Shown here: positions 11,877 through 26,200 of the stretch, piece by piece | How positions within the stretch are numbered: position 1 is the first letter of the stretch | Layout: each line of letters opens with the position of its first letter | Assembly: GCA_013399855.1 (NCBI GenBank) | Contig: VXAY01002202.1 | Location: 219,961-283,960, forward strand | Length of the DNA: 64,000 bases | Direction of reading: 5' to 3' | Source of the DNA: Oxyruncus cristatus | Lineage: Eukaryota; Chordata; Aves; Passeriformes; Cotingidae | Notes under the pieces: generated by a model | Seen by the model: only the letters and a program-made list of their open reading frames with translations | Database searches by the model: none | What the model was told of the DNA's origin: nothing | Translations under genes and position numbers: made by a program

Positions 11877-14140
11877 GTAATAAATGTAAGGCATCTCATA
11901 TGCTTTGTTACTCCTGTTGTTTTGTTTGCTTTCATAGTGAACCATTATGAGGAAAATAAAAAATCAATGGGTCCTAAAGAAAATTGTATGAGTGGTCTTT
12001 TTTCATATAATGATTCTTTGAAATGTGTTATTGCCAAAGAACCTTTACGGGGTAAATAGGAGCAGTGGAATTGCTCAAGGGATAAGGTGCTAACAACTGT
12101 ACGTAAAAGCAATTTTGGGGTGAGGTAGATCCATAAGGAAGAAAACAAATACTGCGGGTTTTAGACCCAGTCTACGGTTGCTATCCTTACAAAAACACCT
12201 GCAAGTGCTGAAGGAAAGCATTTCTTTGTTAGATCCTTGGAATGGCATTGGTAAATATTGATTTGGGATCTGGACAAGAAGATACTCCTCAAAGCACGAT
12301 TTGTTCTTTTCTTACTAATGTCTCATGGCTCCCCTAAATTGAAATAAGACAGTTCATGGAAGCAGATGGAAGTGACATGTTACACCAAAGTCTCTTATTT
12401 CTGTATTCAATGAAATTATTGTGTTCTGAATTCAGCTGTAATCAGCTATAATAAGAGTTGCTCAAAACAGTGCAGATTTGCAGTTACGGGTGAACTTTGT
12501 GCCTGCCTAATATTAAAATCTGTATTCTTTAGAATTTGAGCTTACATTTAAAAACATAGTCTTACTAATGTAAATCTGTCACAACTAGACTGTTTTGCAA
12601 TAGAAGCAGGTTAAAAGAGTGGATGCTTGCCATAAATCATCAACATTTTAGTGAACGTAAATCGGTGCTAAAAAGTAGGTTATTTACAGTGCACTGGAAA
12701 ACACACCTGAATAAAGTAAACAATATTTTTGCCCTATATCTTGTAGCAAATAAATTTTCAAGCTAGGAGGAGGCAATTTGTTATGTTAGATACTATTGCT
12801 TCATCTGTACTTGTGATTTTTTTTTTTAATGTTTATGAACCATTTAGGCTAAATCCCATGTGATTTTAAACACTGTAGAAACCTGCAAACTCATACTGGA
12901 AGTAAGTAATATCAAACACATTGTTAACGCACACTGCAAAAACTTCACAGCAACATGAAAAATGAACATTTTGAATCAATATGGAGCATGGAAATATACG
13001 TACATAGAAGACAACGTGATTAAATGAATGCTGTCAGAAGGCTCTGTCTTATACCTCTTTGAATAGCTTCATTTAAAAGTAGATTTTGACTTTTACTTCA
13101 TCACTGGGTAAGTGTACTAGTTATATACTAGTTATACTAGGTTAAGTGTTGGAATAGTCTTCAACAGACATTTATAGGAGGGGCATTTTAGTTTTAGTTG
13201 AAAAAATCCTCTAATATTTCTCCCAGTAGCTTTTCTGTTCACTAAAGAAACTTCTTAATCCTCAATATTAATTTTATTTTTCATTTTCTTTCCTAAGACT
13301 AATAGTGATTTTGCTGCCTGTTTACAAATATATGACTATTCCTACTGTAAATGCTTGTGAAGTGATACAGGGAATAACATGAGAAGAAAATCAGGGACAA
13401 GTTATTTGTTATTTCTTATTGTAATTAAAAAAAAATGGAGCATCGTAAAAAAATGAATTTTACTGAACAAAATCATACTGTGTCTTTAAATGATCTCAAA
13501 TAATTTTGTACCTGCATCTTCAAAATCAACAAGGATTTTTTCCCTCTTTCAGTAAAAGAGGAATAAGTTAATTCAAAAGAAAAGCAAATAAAATAAATTA
13601 ATGATAAAATATAACCCATGGGGGAAGTTTTTCTGTCAGATGAACTGATATAAAATCGTTACCTCATTAGCTTCTTTCTTTATGCTGTATTTATCTTGGA
13701 ATAGTTAGAGTAATATTTAGCCCATAAGACCTGTTATAGCAATATAGCTCAATTGATTGAAATGGGAATGATCTATCATGCTAGCATGAATTAGGTCTGG
13801 AATACAGTCTTTATTTTCATTTTACTTCTCACAAAGCTAACAAGTCTAGAAAGAAAGTTATTTTGGCTTGTTTTGTAGTTTCTGCAAAAAGCCACAGTTA
13901 AACTAACCAAAAGAGTTTTGCGAACAGTCATCCAGAGTCATTACTATCATATCAGGGAGCCACCACCTCAGTTTAAAGTTCATCCAATATTTATAGAACT
14001 GTTAGCTTACTGTCTCCTGGTTGCTGGGTGAAGAAGCTAATCAAAACCTCACAGCTTTTGCTATCACTCAAGGACTCCGGGATAGAATGTAATCTGTAGC
14101 TTTGGAACGCTAGAAGCCACAAGTTGGACAGATTACATGA

Positions 14141-14150
14141 TGATTGACAG
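14141..14150 (+). promoter_or_regulatory. Candidate PBX/MEIS composite site
   Basis: The ten bases are exactly TGATTGACAG, the composite sequence bound by PBX1-MEIS1/PREP1 heterodimers. A SOX-type ACAAAGAATGG word follows about 20 bases downstream and a GATTACA homeodomain-type word precedes it. The exact match is seen directly; in vivo binding and enhancer activity are inference. The surrounding 300 bp contain no repeat I recognise. Confidence 0.4.
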
Positions 14151-15462
14151 CTCAGGTATCATTGCACAAAGAATGGAACCTATCTCCCTCTGCTATAGCT
14201 GAATCACATGGGTGATTATATGTATCACAGGTCAAATCTTCAGTTTATTCAGCCAACCAGCGCACTAATGTGCAAGTTTAAAAAAGTAAATGCATCAGCT
14301 AACTTCAGCAAGCATTTTTCTCCAAGAGGACCCTTCAATAACGTGCCTCTAATGACTGTGAGTACATTTTAATCAGGGAAGCTCTCCTAATAAATCTCAG
14401 TTAGATGGCTAGTATGATTGAGGACTACTCATCTGAGTATCTACCAGGCTCCAGATCATGGGTTGGAATTTGAAGTGCAGAATGAATAAATGCATCTTCT
14501 TGATAAACTGTTCAGTATGCGTATTCTAACAGTTTACTCTTGATTTTGCTTTTAAATAAATAAACCTGGAGAAGGATTTTTAATTTTAAATCCTGGACTA
14601 GTCAGTTCATCAGTCACCAGGTACAATTTGCCTTGTATTATATGCCTGCTTGAATAAGCTGTGTATTAGTCATGTTAATTTTTCAATGGGCATTTTGGTC
14701 ATAAGTAAGAATGGCAAGCTGCAATGAAAGCAAAGAAAGGAATAGCTGTAAGTGAAGATTTTTGTTTACCATTTCCTTCACTGCATAACTGAAAGGGTTC
14801 TGCATGAATAAAAAATGCTCTATACATTGAGGCTCTGAAAGTCTGTGGTGCTGTTTGGTGATCCATAGAATAGAATGGAAATTTTGTGAGAAATTTTAAA
14901 AACAGTTAAAAAGGACTGAAATCCAGGAAGAGTCATGTGCCTAGCTAACTCCCCTACACTATGCAAATAATTTTACTTAAGGTAAATATTTAAGAAAGAG
15001 AAGAACAACTAGTCCATCTTTCTGAGAACACCACCAAGACAGAACCTTCAAGGAAGGCTGCTCTCTAAGAATGCCAAAGATTTGCAAGCAGAAGAATCAC
15101 TCTTTGGTGGTTATTGATGAATATTAAGAATATTAAACTCTTGCTAACAATTCCAAAGATGAGTTCACCCGTAACCAAAAACCAGATTACTGTTGTGTTT
15201 TTCTCTTTCGGGTCTTTTAGTATTATTTATTATTGTATGTTTTAACTGAAAAGCTTACTGCTCCTTTATTTGCTTATTTGGGTGTTTGTTTATTAAAATC
15301 CTTGAATGTGAAAAAATATATTTATTGACATGACTTTTCAATGCAGAATTGCATGTGACATGAGCATACGATTATCATCCATTGCTGTGAGCTCACCAGG
15401 TAAATTTAAGATAGTTTTTTTAAAGTACCTGATAGGTTAGACACTGACACGTGTTTTGTTAG

Positions 15463-15497
15463 CCTAGCTAACAAAGCCTAGCCAACAAAGCCTAGCC
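15463..15497. repeat. Short tandem repeat, 14-bp unit
   Basis: Two and a half copies of CCTAGCYAACAAAG at 15463-15476, 15477-15490 and the partial copy 15491-15497. One base differs between the first two copies (T or C). Confidence 0.85.
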
Positions 15498-16018
15498 TGG
15501 ATTTTTACTGTCGGTTCTGTCAATGGTCGAGTCATGTTAGTATGACTGGCAGCATTGTACTTAGAGATCATTGTCTCTTGAGTGCTGATACTGTGCTTCC
15601 TGAGTCTCAATGTCTTCCACACAGAAACATGCTACTTATGGTACCTGGTATCAGATTCTTTCCCTTTTCTTTCCTTTCTCTCTCTTTGACTGTCTTTCTT
15701 CAGTGCTATTTCCATAACGTGAGTCATCATGATATCCATGACCTTTACAAACATTAAGGAATGTTTGTTACTGTAAGACTTTCCTGACCATAGTGAGTCA
15801 TGTAATGCCATACCAGTAGCCACACAAGGGAGGGAAGTAGTAGAAGTAGTTATGTAAATCCTGAAGATGCCCCACTGAAGCTGGACAGACAGAAATTCCT
15901 GTGTGATAAACATTCCTTCTGTTTCTATGTACTTGGAGTTCATGTCTATGTGCGGAATCACGGAGGTATGCAAAACCCTCACTTTTTTGACAGATCTTTT
16001 TTTGGGTGGGTATTTTTT

Positions 16019-16069
16019 GTGTTTGTTTGTCCGTTTGTTTGTCTATCTGTCTGTTTGTTTGTTTTTCAG
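16019..16069. repeat. (GTTT)n/(GTCT)n microsatellite
   Basis: An imperfect tetranucleotide array of GTTT units interrupted by GTCC, GTCTATCT and GTCT. It ends in TTTTTCAGG, which by itself resembles a polypyrimidine tract and 3' splice acceptor. No exon-like sequence follows, so I treat the acceptor as coincidental. Confidence 0.8.
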
Positions 16070-18692
16070 GAGCTAATTACCAATTCCCTCTTCCTTTTAT
16101 TTTAACCAGAAGTTAAAATCATCTTGCAACATAGAGAGTTTACTCTGTTGGATGTCAGTTCTCACAGTTCTGCGTAAGACTTGTGAGGTTCAGAAAAGCT
16201 GTTTTCTTTACATACCTTTCCTTTTATTTCTGTTGATTTTTCCAACAAATGTATGCATTGCTTCTAAAATAAGACTTTCATATTTTACTTTTTGTCTGAA
16301 AAAGAAAGCTTTAAAGACATATCTTGAAAGCAAACGTAGAATTTTTAGAGAAGTCAGGCTTATAGTCAGTATATTGGAAAGTTTGCTTTGTTTTGTTTTT
16401 CTGTGCTTTAAAGTCTCACAAGGAAATAAAATGACCCAAATCTTCTGGAGGAGAATTGAAGGCAACACACAGAGAAAAAAATCCAGTTTATATTGCAGAG
16501 TAATTGTTTCCTACCCTTCTGTGATTTCTTTGAGGGAGCTAGAGGCTTGAATTTTAAAGTCTTAGGTAAATCTCATATTATGTTCTCAGCATAGTGTTAA
16601 CTCTCCTGTCTGTCACTAACATCCACCCAGAAGTGGTTAGCAGTACATATAGGTTGTGAGAACAGTTTGGGAATAATGAGAGTTACCACTATTCATAAAT
16701 CAATGAAATATAATTTTCTTTGTGTTTAATTTTTTTAATACAGTTATGTTCTTAAATCTGAGGACATTCTCAATTGTGGCAACAGACTTGACTAAAGAAA
16801 CTCAAGTAACAGAGAATGACACCCTTTAGGATACCTTGACATATTAGAATAATTTTCCTACTTGCAAAATTATATGTTCTGATATCCAGACATGGCTTTC
16901 TTTTGTTGACATACTGGAAATTAATTTTAGGGAGCAAATGTTACATAACAGGAAATTGAAATAGTATGTATCTTAAAATACTAAGATTTAATTGACTAGA
17001 GGGTTTTGATAATTCTGAGAAACAATTTAAACATCTACTCTGGGTTAGCAAGGTTGTTTTTTTTAGAAAAATGGGAGGTATAATCAAGCTACCAGTAGAT
17101 TTCACATGTTATTAGTAGAGATGATTTGGTGCTTCTTCTGTAATTTCTCTCTGTGTTCATTTTAAAGGTGAGCATCCTTTTTGTGTTCTGTCAGATCAAC
17201 TGATCCTCACTACAACTGATACAGCTCTCTCATCTTTTTTTAACTCACATGAAGCAATATTCACCATAAGAGCAATAGAGAAATAGAGAATAATGATAGA
17301 AAGTGTTCTATTTTGTCCTGTTCCCAGGACTCAGAAAGTATATCACACGTATAGGTACAATCCCTGCCCACCTGAAATTTAATTGGATACAGGATCCATA
17401 GGAAATTCAGGAGAAAGTTGAAGAGGAGGGACAATAAATAAGCCTAGCAAAATCCTCACTATGGGACACTGATTGGGAGAATTTTTAAGTACTTTTTGTG
17501 TGTTGTCCAGAGTGGTGCAAAATTGTTTGCATGAACCTCCATAGGAAATTGCTATTCTAAAGCTCACAGAAACAGGGAAACATAGGCCAGAAAGTTACAA
17601 AGACCTTGACAAGGTATTGGCCATTTTGCTGTTTTCAAATAAACAACAAGTACATAGTCTTCTCTTGCCAGTGTTACATTGACAATGAATAATTCATGTT
17701 CTTATTTTGTATGATATTTTTTGCTTAAACCTCCACTGCCCTGTCAGGTCATAAAAATAGGACAAAGACTTCAATGAGACTTACAAGGTTCAGGTGGGAA
17801 GGTACACTCATTCTTCCTAGGATAAGAGCTTCTCCTGGATTTGCATTAAACATATGTATCAAGATAGCTCTGTTCATTAGGGGAGCAGGGTGAAGAACAT
17901 TACTTTGGCTGGAAATATTTGCATTGAACCAGAGGCAACCTGCAGCCACCTTAGTTCAGTCTTAGGGACTGGCTCATCTGGCAAGAAAGATGCATGGTTT
18001 GCTTTGACACAGGACTAAGGTCAGAAACTACTAAAGTGGAAGAGCATGTAGAGTATCTCCCGTCAGCAAGCAAATATTCAGATTTAATACCTTAAATTTC
18101 AACTCATAAAGTTTTAAGTTTTATAATGCTAGTAAATAATATAGCCATGAAACTCCTTTTAAAAATCCTTTTAAAAAAACCCCTCTTGTAATATAACAGA
18201 GAAGAAAAAAAGAAATTCAACAATCATGATAATAACTCTCAGCAGATCACAAGCTATATTTTAAAATACAATTATATTGCAAAGTATAAACTATTGTTAA
18301 TATTTCAGAAAATATTTGCTTGTGTTAAACCTGGAAGTATTTAATAACCACACACTACATCTTCCACCTATATTTTCCAACTGAAACAAAATGCAGAAGA
18401 CAACTGTGCAGTTGAATGTGAAAATGAAAAAGTTTTTAATTATAATTTTGTAAGCAGACCATCTACTTTATAGTAATGAACCCTGTAGTTTATAACTTCT
18501 TAATCTCCATTACTCTGATATTGAAAGGTGGTAGTAAAATTCTCCTTAAAATTCTTCTTTGTTTAGCTGAAACTTAAGTATGCAAAGAGTTTATAAGTTT
18601 ATAACTGAAGCATGAGAAAGCTCAGCATTGATATGAATGGATAGATTCACTACTTCTATTTCTTTTCTTTGTATAGATTTTTTTTACCTCTT

Positions 18693-18712
18693 AAAAAAAA
18701 AAAAAAAAAAAA
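18693..18712 (+). repeat. Poly-A tract, 20 bp
   Basis: Twenty consecutive adenines, preceded by a short T-tract and TACCTCTT. No retroposed gene body is recognisable upstream. Confidence 0.9.
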
Positions 18713-19380
18713 GAAGCTATGACATTATTTCATACAGAGGAAAGTATTTTCAGCTCAAGATGACAGACATGCAGAACCTGCTAGTTTACCTTTACCAGCA
18801 CGTCACATGACTTTTATTACTCTTACTTGAATGGGCTCCATTTGTACCTATTTCCTCATATTTCACTTTGTATTTAGGACATAATCAAAGAAAATTATAG
18901 TGGAACCCATAGAGGTGGATCCCCCACACTGATGACTTGAATTTATTCAAGTGCAATTTTATAGACACTGTTATGGCAGGACAGGGAGTCAGGTTCACTG
19001 ATTTTTATTTGGTTTCCATTAGAAACCATGAATCTTTCTGCAGTGCTAGAAAAACAGCCCAGGTATCTCCACATTCAGTTCCAATTCACTATCACATTTG
19101 CAAGTCAGAAAAGCTCTCTGAAATGAATGATAAATGAATAGTTTTCTGTCAATCACACTATAAGCTGCCTGTGAAAGCCCAGTATGTGTATATTTATATC
19201 TAAGACCTTTGCAGGTAATTTCTGTAAAATGTAAGAGAAATAAGGAACCCAAAAATTGTTGAGAATGTGTGGGACAACCAGACAACCAAAGGAGCAAAAG
19301 TATTATAAAGTGTTTTTATTTAAAAACATCAATGTAGTGAAGAGGGTAATCATAGTCTTAATTTCAATACTGAAGAAGCC

Positions 19381-20202
19381 TGTTGTGGTTGAGCCCCAGT
19401 GATTTCACCGCAGAATGGGGACAGATGTGGGAACAGAGCAAGGCATGTAGCCTTCATCTGAGGAGTTCATCTGTCTGTACCTCAAACCCCTTTTTGTTAA
19501 AGCATGGTCATATGTCCCTGGCTCAATTTTATTGTGAAAATTTTTTATTAGGGAAAAATATATAAGACAGTAGATAAAGTATATCATGCAGTATAAGAAA
19601 AGTAAAAACCCCAGAACTGCAATTGCTAAGTCGGGAATTGTTAGCAGGTGGATTCACAAGGTAAATACTGGCATGAGAAGATGCAAATCTCTAAGAAGAA
19701 AAACAGTGAATCAAAAAAGAGCAAGACAGCAACACAAAAGATCAAGCGCTACATGGAAAATCAACTCTTCCTATCCTGACTGACAGCTGACAGCCCAGCT
19801 CAACCTCATCACTTGTCTCATTGGGTAAACTGAGCTTATTAATTCCTCCCCCACCGGCATTCTGAAGTCCCAGCAGGCTTTAACCAAAAATGCCTATGTA
19901 CTTTTGACTTATCTAGATGTTGCTTGCAGTGTCTCTTTGCAAATGTCAGAAGACCCATAACCAAAATGACCTGTAAGGGTGGGCCACAAAGAGCTAAGAG
20001 TTCCCTGAGTGTGTGTTCCCTAGGGAAAGAGTGAGTAAGGGAGAAGGATGTGGGCAAATTTATTACCCGCTTTGAAGCCTGGCCTGGGAAACTGATATAA
20101 ATAAAACTACAGAAGCTGACTTTAAAAATTCCTGCTGCTCCGTATTTTTGGTTTTCATGCAGGTTCCCCTTCTGTTTTGACGGGACTACTTTAAACATGT
20201 CA
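19381..20202. mobile_element. Possible LTR-like element, unidentified
   Basis: The interval opens TGTTGTGGTTGAGCC and closes TTTAAACATGTCA, giving TG...CA ends that are weakly complementary. Its GC content rises in the right half, and a TATAAATAAA word lies near 20096-20105. The opening resembles the terminal block of passerine LTRs such as the one at 2392. There is no convincing target-site duplication and I do not recognise the internal sequence. The 124-codon minus-strand frame at 19839-20213 lies mostly within it and matches no known protein. A repeat-library search is needed to accept or reject the element. Confidence 0.3.
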
Positions 20203-23200
20203 TGGTACCTCACTGGTTCAATTTTTATGTAAGTCTTTTTGTTATCTTTTCTTCCAGGCCTTTTTCATTTTTGTTCCTTTGTTCACAAATAGCCCTTTAC
20301 TCTCTCTGAACATAGTAAGTATTCAATGCTTTCCTTCTCACTCCCCATCCCTTTTGTCATGTAATCAAATATTCTTTGTGTGTCTTTGTTCATGGCAGGG
20401 TTTCACAAAATGATTCAAAATTGATGATAGTTTTTAGGAGTCTTGAGTGAACTTTACATTTAGTTTCCTTTGTCTATGTGGTGTCTTGCACAACTATTAT
20501 CACTTTTATAAATTTCATCAGAAATACACTTGGTATAATATAAAATTTTCTCCATTAAGAATAATGCATGTTTGTATCATCCAGATTCTTTCTGGTTGAA
20601 CATTTCACACATTTAATTTTTAATTAGTCTCCATCCTTTTTTTTCAAGCAAAAATATTCATTTCATTAGTTTTTTTGATTTACTGTACAGTTAACCCTAA
20701 CAGAACAGTTATATTTTTAGTTCAGTGGTTGTCATGCAATACTAATGTATAATCAGAAAGCCATGTGCTTTTAAAATGTCACAGTTTATAAAAACTATAG
20801 GCACAGCCAGTGAGTCACATCCAGCAGTAATTTTTATTCCTTTTTCCTGATCCCTGATCAAATGAAATTATAATGTGCCACATGTAGAGACTTGCATTTA
20901 TTTTCTGTAGACATTTGAAAACTATTACATTATCGTGTATCTCTGTCAAATTGCAGTTATAATCTATTTCCTCAGATTTTATCACCTCAGATACCTTATA
21001 CCTGATGGATTTGTTCTCTCTATAAGGCCGTTAACACCTATAAACTTGGATTTTATTATTTATTTTGAAATTTGAATGTGAACTTCCAACTACACTATTC
21101 TAATAGCATAAGAAAAACCTACAGAGAATATTACTAGTGATCCTGCTGCATGTCAATTGATAAAATTCAGGTTTTCTGAAGTAGAGCTTCAGATTAAGTG
21201 TGCTTTAATAGCAAAACTAAAAGCTAAGTTGTAAGCGCACGCATTTCATTTGAGCCTTTTATGTGTCAAGCACTATTAAGAGCATGCTCAATCCAGATAA
21301 TTTGAAATAACTGATATCTCCTGCTTAGCAGGAGAGTTTTTTAATGTTAAATAAAATAAAAAAACCCCAAACTATAAGAACAAAGTCTAGGAGTTACCTT
21401 CATTACAAATTCTCATTTGTTTATAATCTTTCTAGGCATAGCTGTTAGAAAGAACACAACATCATTTTTCATGGTATGAGAAAGTACCTTTTTTAAAGGG
21501 TTATACACAGCCTCATGGCATTGGTTTTCCATTTTTCTAGTATGGATGTGTTTGGAGAGTTTAATGAGAATGTATCAGGTTGGGGACCATAGCCCAGCTG
21601 ATGTAGAACCCAAAATCGTCTGGGTCCTGGGGGTCCTTTGTGAAGAGATAGGCTTCCTCTGCAGGGTAGAAGTGCTTTGGTAATTTATTTTTTTTTTTAG
21701 TATGTTCACTTTAAGTTCTGCTTCAAAGTTATGACCAGTCCCTAAATACAAATGATGGCATGCTTCATATAACTATGCTTATTTAAGTAAATTTTATTTT
21801 CATTGCTCATGTCTGTAAATCCATTATTAGATACAAGTTTTGGTAGTTTCCCTCCCTCCCCTCCCGCCCCAAAATGCTTTAATAGTTGGATTGTCAAATT
21901 ACAGAGAGATGCTACTGCACTTGAAATCTAGCACTTAAAAATTTGGAATTTGCACAAGTTGGCATTTTAGAAAAATGTAACAATTTTATTATAGATTAAG
22001 TATTGACAGAAGTGAAATATAAATGAGGCCTAATTATGGATGAAACAATCTTTCTGAAAACAAACATAAATTGTTAATTTCATTAGGCAGTTTTTATAAA
22101 AGTTCAGAAGAACAAAAGGAACAATTTACTTAATTTTTTTTTTTCAGGTGAAGAGTAGTGAGCAGAGCAATTCAGAGGAAAACAGGATGGGACAAAGTAT
22201 GACACCAGACACAATTTTTTTTCAGATTATAAATAACTCTACAAAGAAAATATGCAAGGCCATAACTAGTCAAACCTGCAAATTGTGTTCTTAATGACGC
22301 ACCTGAGGACTGACTACACTGTTTTTCTATTTTGGAACAACATCTTACTTTCCATGTCTATGTTGGTACTTGCCTGTCCATGGTTTGCTTTGCTTTGTTT
22401 TGTAGAACAAATAAAAGGCAACAAAGTTGCTTACGTCTGAATAGAACTATCTGAAAGATATGCTTCACTAGTGCACCATAAGGCAACTGGCCTAAATAGC
22501 TGAAAAAAAACCCCAATTATCACTAACATATTTCAGGTCACAGTAATGAAGCGTGTTCTTTCTTATCTCCTCTATGGTTCTTCTTCTCATCCCCCTGATG
22601 GGAATTACCACCAGCAGGAAAAAAATCACAGGTGTCTTGAAGGTCTTCATCGCCTTTTGGATACATTTGCTAAGGCAAATATCATAGCCCTCCCAAAGAT
22701 TTTTTTCAGCCGCCTGATAATGGTATTTGTTTCTACTTTCCCTATGGCTGCCTAAGTAAAACTGAACTTAATGATGGCTGATTCATTTCTTCTCCTTCCT
22801 TTTCTTTATTTTTTTTTTTTTCTGGTAAGAGAGAACATATTTTGAGGAGTTTAAAAATTTTGTTCTGTAAGTATTGAAAATAGCATCCCCTATGAAAAAA
22901 AAAAAAATCCAAAACACAAATCAAGCATAGAAACCCAAATGTTTTTACCAATCTTATCTTTCAGAGTTTGCCTTTTCAATGTTTACAGCTAATATGGAAA
23001 ATTCTTCCTGTTGGATAATACTGATTTAATGGGTTATGCACTTCAGTAAGTGTTAACATACAAAGCAATTTGAACCCTGAAGAGCGTTCAAATGAGTTAA
23101 TAATGACCTGTCAGGGTGTTCAGGAGCTGTCTTTAACCATATATATCATATTCCTCCAGCCAGTCTGTTTCTGTTGTATGATTTGATTAATCTGCCTACA

Positions 23201-26200
23201 ATCTCTTTTACAGCCCAGTAAATATTGTTTTTTTTAGAAATAGCAAGTAATTTGCAGATAAAGGTAGATAGCAATATGTCTATTGGATGCAAGTAAGAAG
23301 CAAAATGGTGATTTTGATCTTACCTGTGATCTTAAGGAAAACTAGTGACTGTATTGATTACAAACAGTAAAACCTTATTTATCAGTTAAGACAATAACTC
23401 CCTCAAAAATCCAGTAATCAAACAGAATAAGAAATTAGGTAAATGAGAAACCAAACCAAACAACACAAAAGGCCAATTAACCAACCTACTCCTTTTAGGA
23501 AATGATGGGCAAGTCATGAGGTATATGTTAGGCTGTGAATCCTAAGTATATGTATTTTTTACTCATACAACCATTTTTTGATCTTCCAAAAGCATCATTT
23601 AAGTCCTCCTCACTCAACAAGTGATGATTGACCCTTTTAATACAGAAGTGTTTCATATTTTACTAAGCAGAAACAAAGAAATGACAGCATTATACAAAAC
23701 TTTTAGAAAGTTTGGCTGTCTTTCCAATATTATTCATTAGTCTCAAAGGCATGATTTTATGCTTCAAAGTAGGAAGCATCCATGGTAAAAATTCATATAT
23801 TTCAAATTCATAGGTTTTATTGGTGTGATGAGCAGTACAGATGTTACTAAAGTGTAAAAAAGAGGGAGGTCCTCTAGGTATCTGTCAGAATTTGTAAAAT
23901 CCCAGTAGAGCAGGACACAGTATTTGCATGTACTGACATTGTCTTGTTCAGTGTGATGGTTAAGCAATTCATGGTCCCTCTTAAGATATATTTTGATTGC
24001 TAGATACAACTTAAAACACCCATAACTGCAGCCACGTGCAGTATAGGAAAAAAACATTCCCATCCTACGTGACTTTGCAAAATTCTGAAGTTTTTCTATT
24101 GCACAGATGAACAAAGCCACAGATTTTAAAAGTGAGATTTTTTAATTATTATTTTGGTTTTGGTTTTGTTGGTTTATATTTCAATTTTCTAAAACCACAA
24201 AAAGGTCGAGAGTACACATCACTTCGAAACTGCTAGCTGATGGTTGATTCTTCTGTTCAATTAAAATACTGCAGAGCCATAGAAAAATAAGTATTATGAA
24301 TGCTTTGATGCAAGCCTTGAATATCTGGCAAAATTGTGGAGAAAAAGTGGGGACAACAAAAGCTAAGTGAGTCATCTTCGTTATTTTTATGACTTCTATG
24401 AGCATACTGGCTGTTGACCTGCTCAATCAAATATTTTCCTTCACATCTTGCTGTGGAAATTATAATGGTTTACACTTGTTATTAGGGTTTGACTATGGTG
24501 TTCTTGCATTGAATTGAAAATCTGTCCTGACCCCGAGCAATTTGTAGGAATCTTGGACAAGCAGGTTTAGAAGATCTCAATTTCAGTACTTATAGAGAAT
24601 AACAAAAATTAGTTTCCCTCCAAAGTGAAAAATATCCCATCTGTAATCTCCAGAGTATTTGTTTGCTGTGGGCCGTTTTCTTATTGCAAAACTCATTTCC
24701 ACAGGTTTTGCAGAGAACAAGATGAGATAAAAGAGAGACATTTTGAAAAACATTGTGAAAATTTATATCTATGAAACACGGCTGAAGAAGTTCCTAAAAT
24801 CTGGGGGAGATTCAGCAAGAGCACACATATTCTTCTACTTTTTTTTTTTATTTTCTATTTCCTTAAAAATGTGGTTCAGAATGGATGTTCTTTTGTTTTC
24901 TTTACCTCAACTAGTTTCATAACCTTATATAATGCAGAACTTTTTGCTATTGCAGTTGAGCTACAATGACTCATTCCTCCTCTGTTTGGAACACAGGATC
25001 TGATATCAAATTGATCTTTTTTGAAAACAATAACTTAGAAAATTTAAAAATACATAATACTTCTGCAAGGAAATTAATATTAAAATACTCCAATATGTCA
25101 TTACAGAGAGACAAGTTCATTTTCTAAGACACATAAAAGTCAGGTTTAGTAATGACTCTCTAAGGAGCTCAGTGCAATAATGGTGTTAAAGGTTGCAGGA
25201 CTTGAATGGTACCACCTTTATAAAGGTAATATTCTAATGGAATACAAATACTAAGTGCTATCTCTAATAAGATTCTTCATAGTCTTTATAGATGGCTAAT
25301 GTCTCCAAGTAAAAAAAGAATTTAATGAAAAAACACAGATGAATGTCCCATGTGTTTCTAAATGGAGACATATATACAAATCTGTAAATATATACACTTA
25401 AATCTGAAAATTGTTGAAGAAAAATTGACAAATTTTTATTTTAATATATTGCCTACTACAATAATACTATATAACCAGATGCCTTAAATGCCAAACTGAA
25501 TTTCTAGGAATACAGAATTCACATTTCATTAACACCTGATCTGGACTGCTTTGACAATTCATTTTAATGTGTCCTTAATTTCAGTCTTAAAGAAATATTT
25601 CTTGTTCTCTTACTAGAAAAGATTGTGTGTATCTGTAGAAGAAGACATTGTTATACATTACTATACATTATTATACATTACTATACATTACCTTTCTCTC
25701 ATTTGATCCAAGTGTGAGTAGATATTTGAGGTTTGTGATTTAATCCAGCTAATTGAAATATCTCTAAGTGCAACTTTCATACTCTTTTGTAGTCTTTTTA
25801 TTTGTTTGGGCTTTTTTTGTTGTGGGGTTTTCTTTGCTTTTTTTCTTTGTTCTTTTCTTTGTTCTTTTCTTTTTTTAACCTTTTTTAGGGATAGAAAAGG
25901 ACCAAGAATAACCATAAACTAAGTCCAGCAGCTGGTAGAAAAAAGCTCATAGCAACACTGAGACTCTAAGTAGGTGGGTGTTCACCAATGGATCATTACT
26001 TAGTGTTATTTTACATTGATTCTGTTCCATATACTGGAAACATACATAAAAGTATGAAAACATTGGTTATCCGGAATTCTCTCTTTTAAGTGTTAGTATA
26101 AGATTCAAATGCATTCTTCTAGAGCTTCATCATGAGTTACATGGAATAGCATTTGGGAAAATAGGTGTCTCTGTATAAATAGTATAAACAGTAACGTTCA

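Larger units (their letters stand above)
8826..19380. other. Unique non-coding interval with simple repeats, no gene seen
   Basis: About 10.5 kb without a recognisable gene. The 132-codon plus-strand frame at 16152-16550 (rich in Phe, Leu, Lys and Ser) matches no family I know. Simple repeats inside are listed separately. The interval 13920-14290 is somewhat more motif-rich and holds a PBX/MEIS composite site. Confidence 0.55.

Noticed and set aside
14868..14890. ATAGAATAGAATGG resembling a CR1 tail
   Set aside because: The match is short and the downstream sequence does not continue into CR1.
16050..16071. Polypyrimidine tract and CAGG resembling a splice acceptor
   Set aside because: It is the end of a GTTT microsatellite and is not followed by an exon-like open sequence with a donor.
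16152..16550. 132-codon plus-strand open frame
   Set aside because: Translation is rich in Phe, Leu, Lys and Ser, has no recognisable domain and lies in AT-rich DNA beside a microsatellite.
19839..20213. 124-codon minus-strand open frame
   Set aside because: No family recognised; it overlaps a possible LTR-like block and overruns its right edge.
21317..21345. 8-bp hairpin followed by a T-run, resembling a bacterial intrinsic terminator
   Set aside because: The genome is vertebrate, so this terminator type does not apply, and there is no pol III gene upstream.
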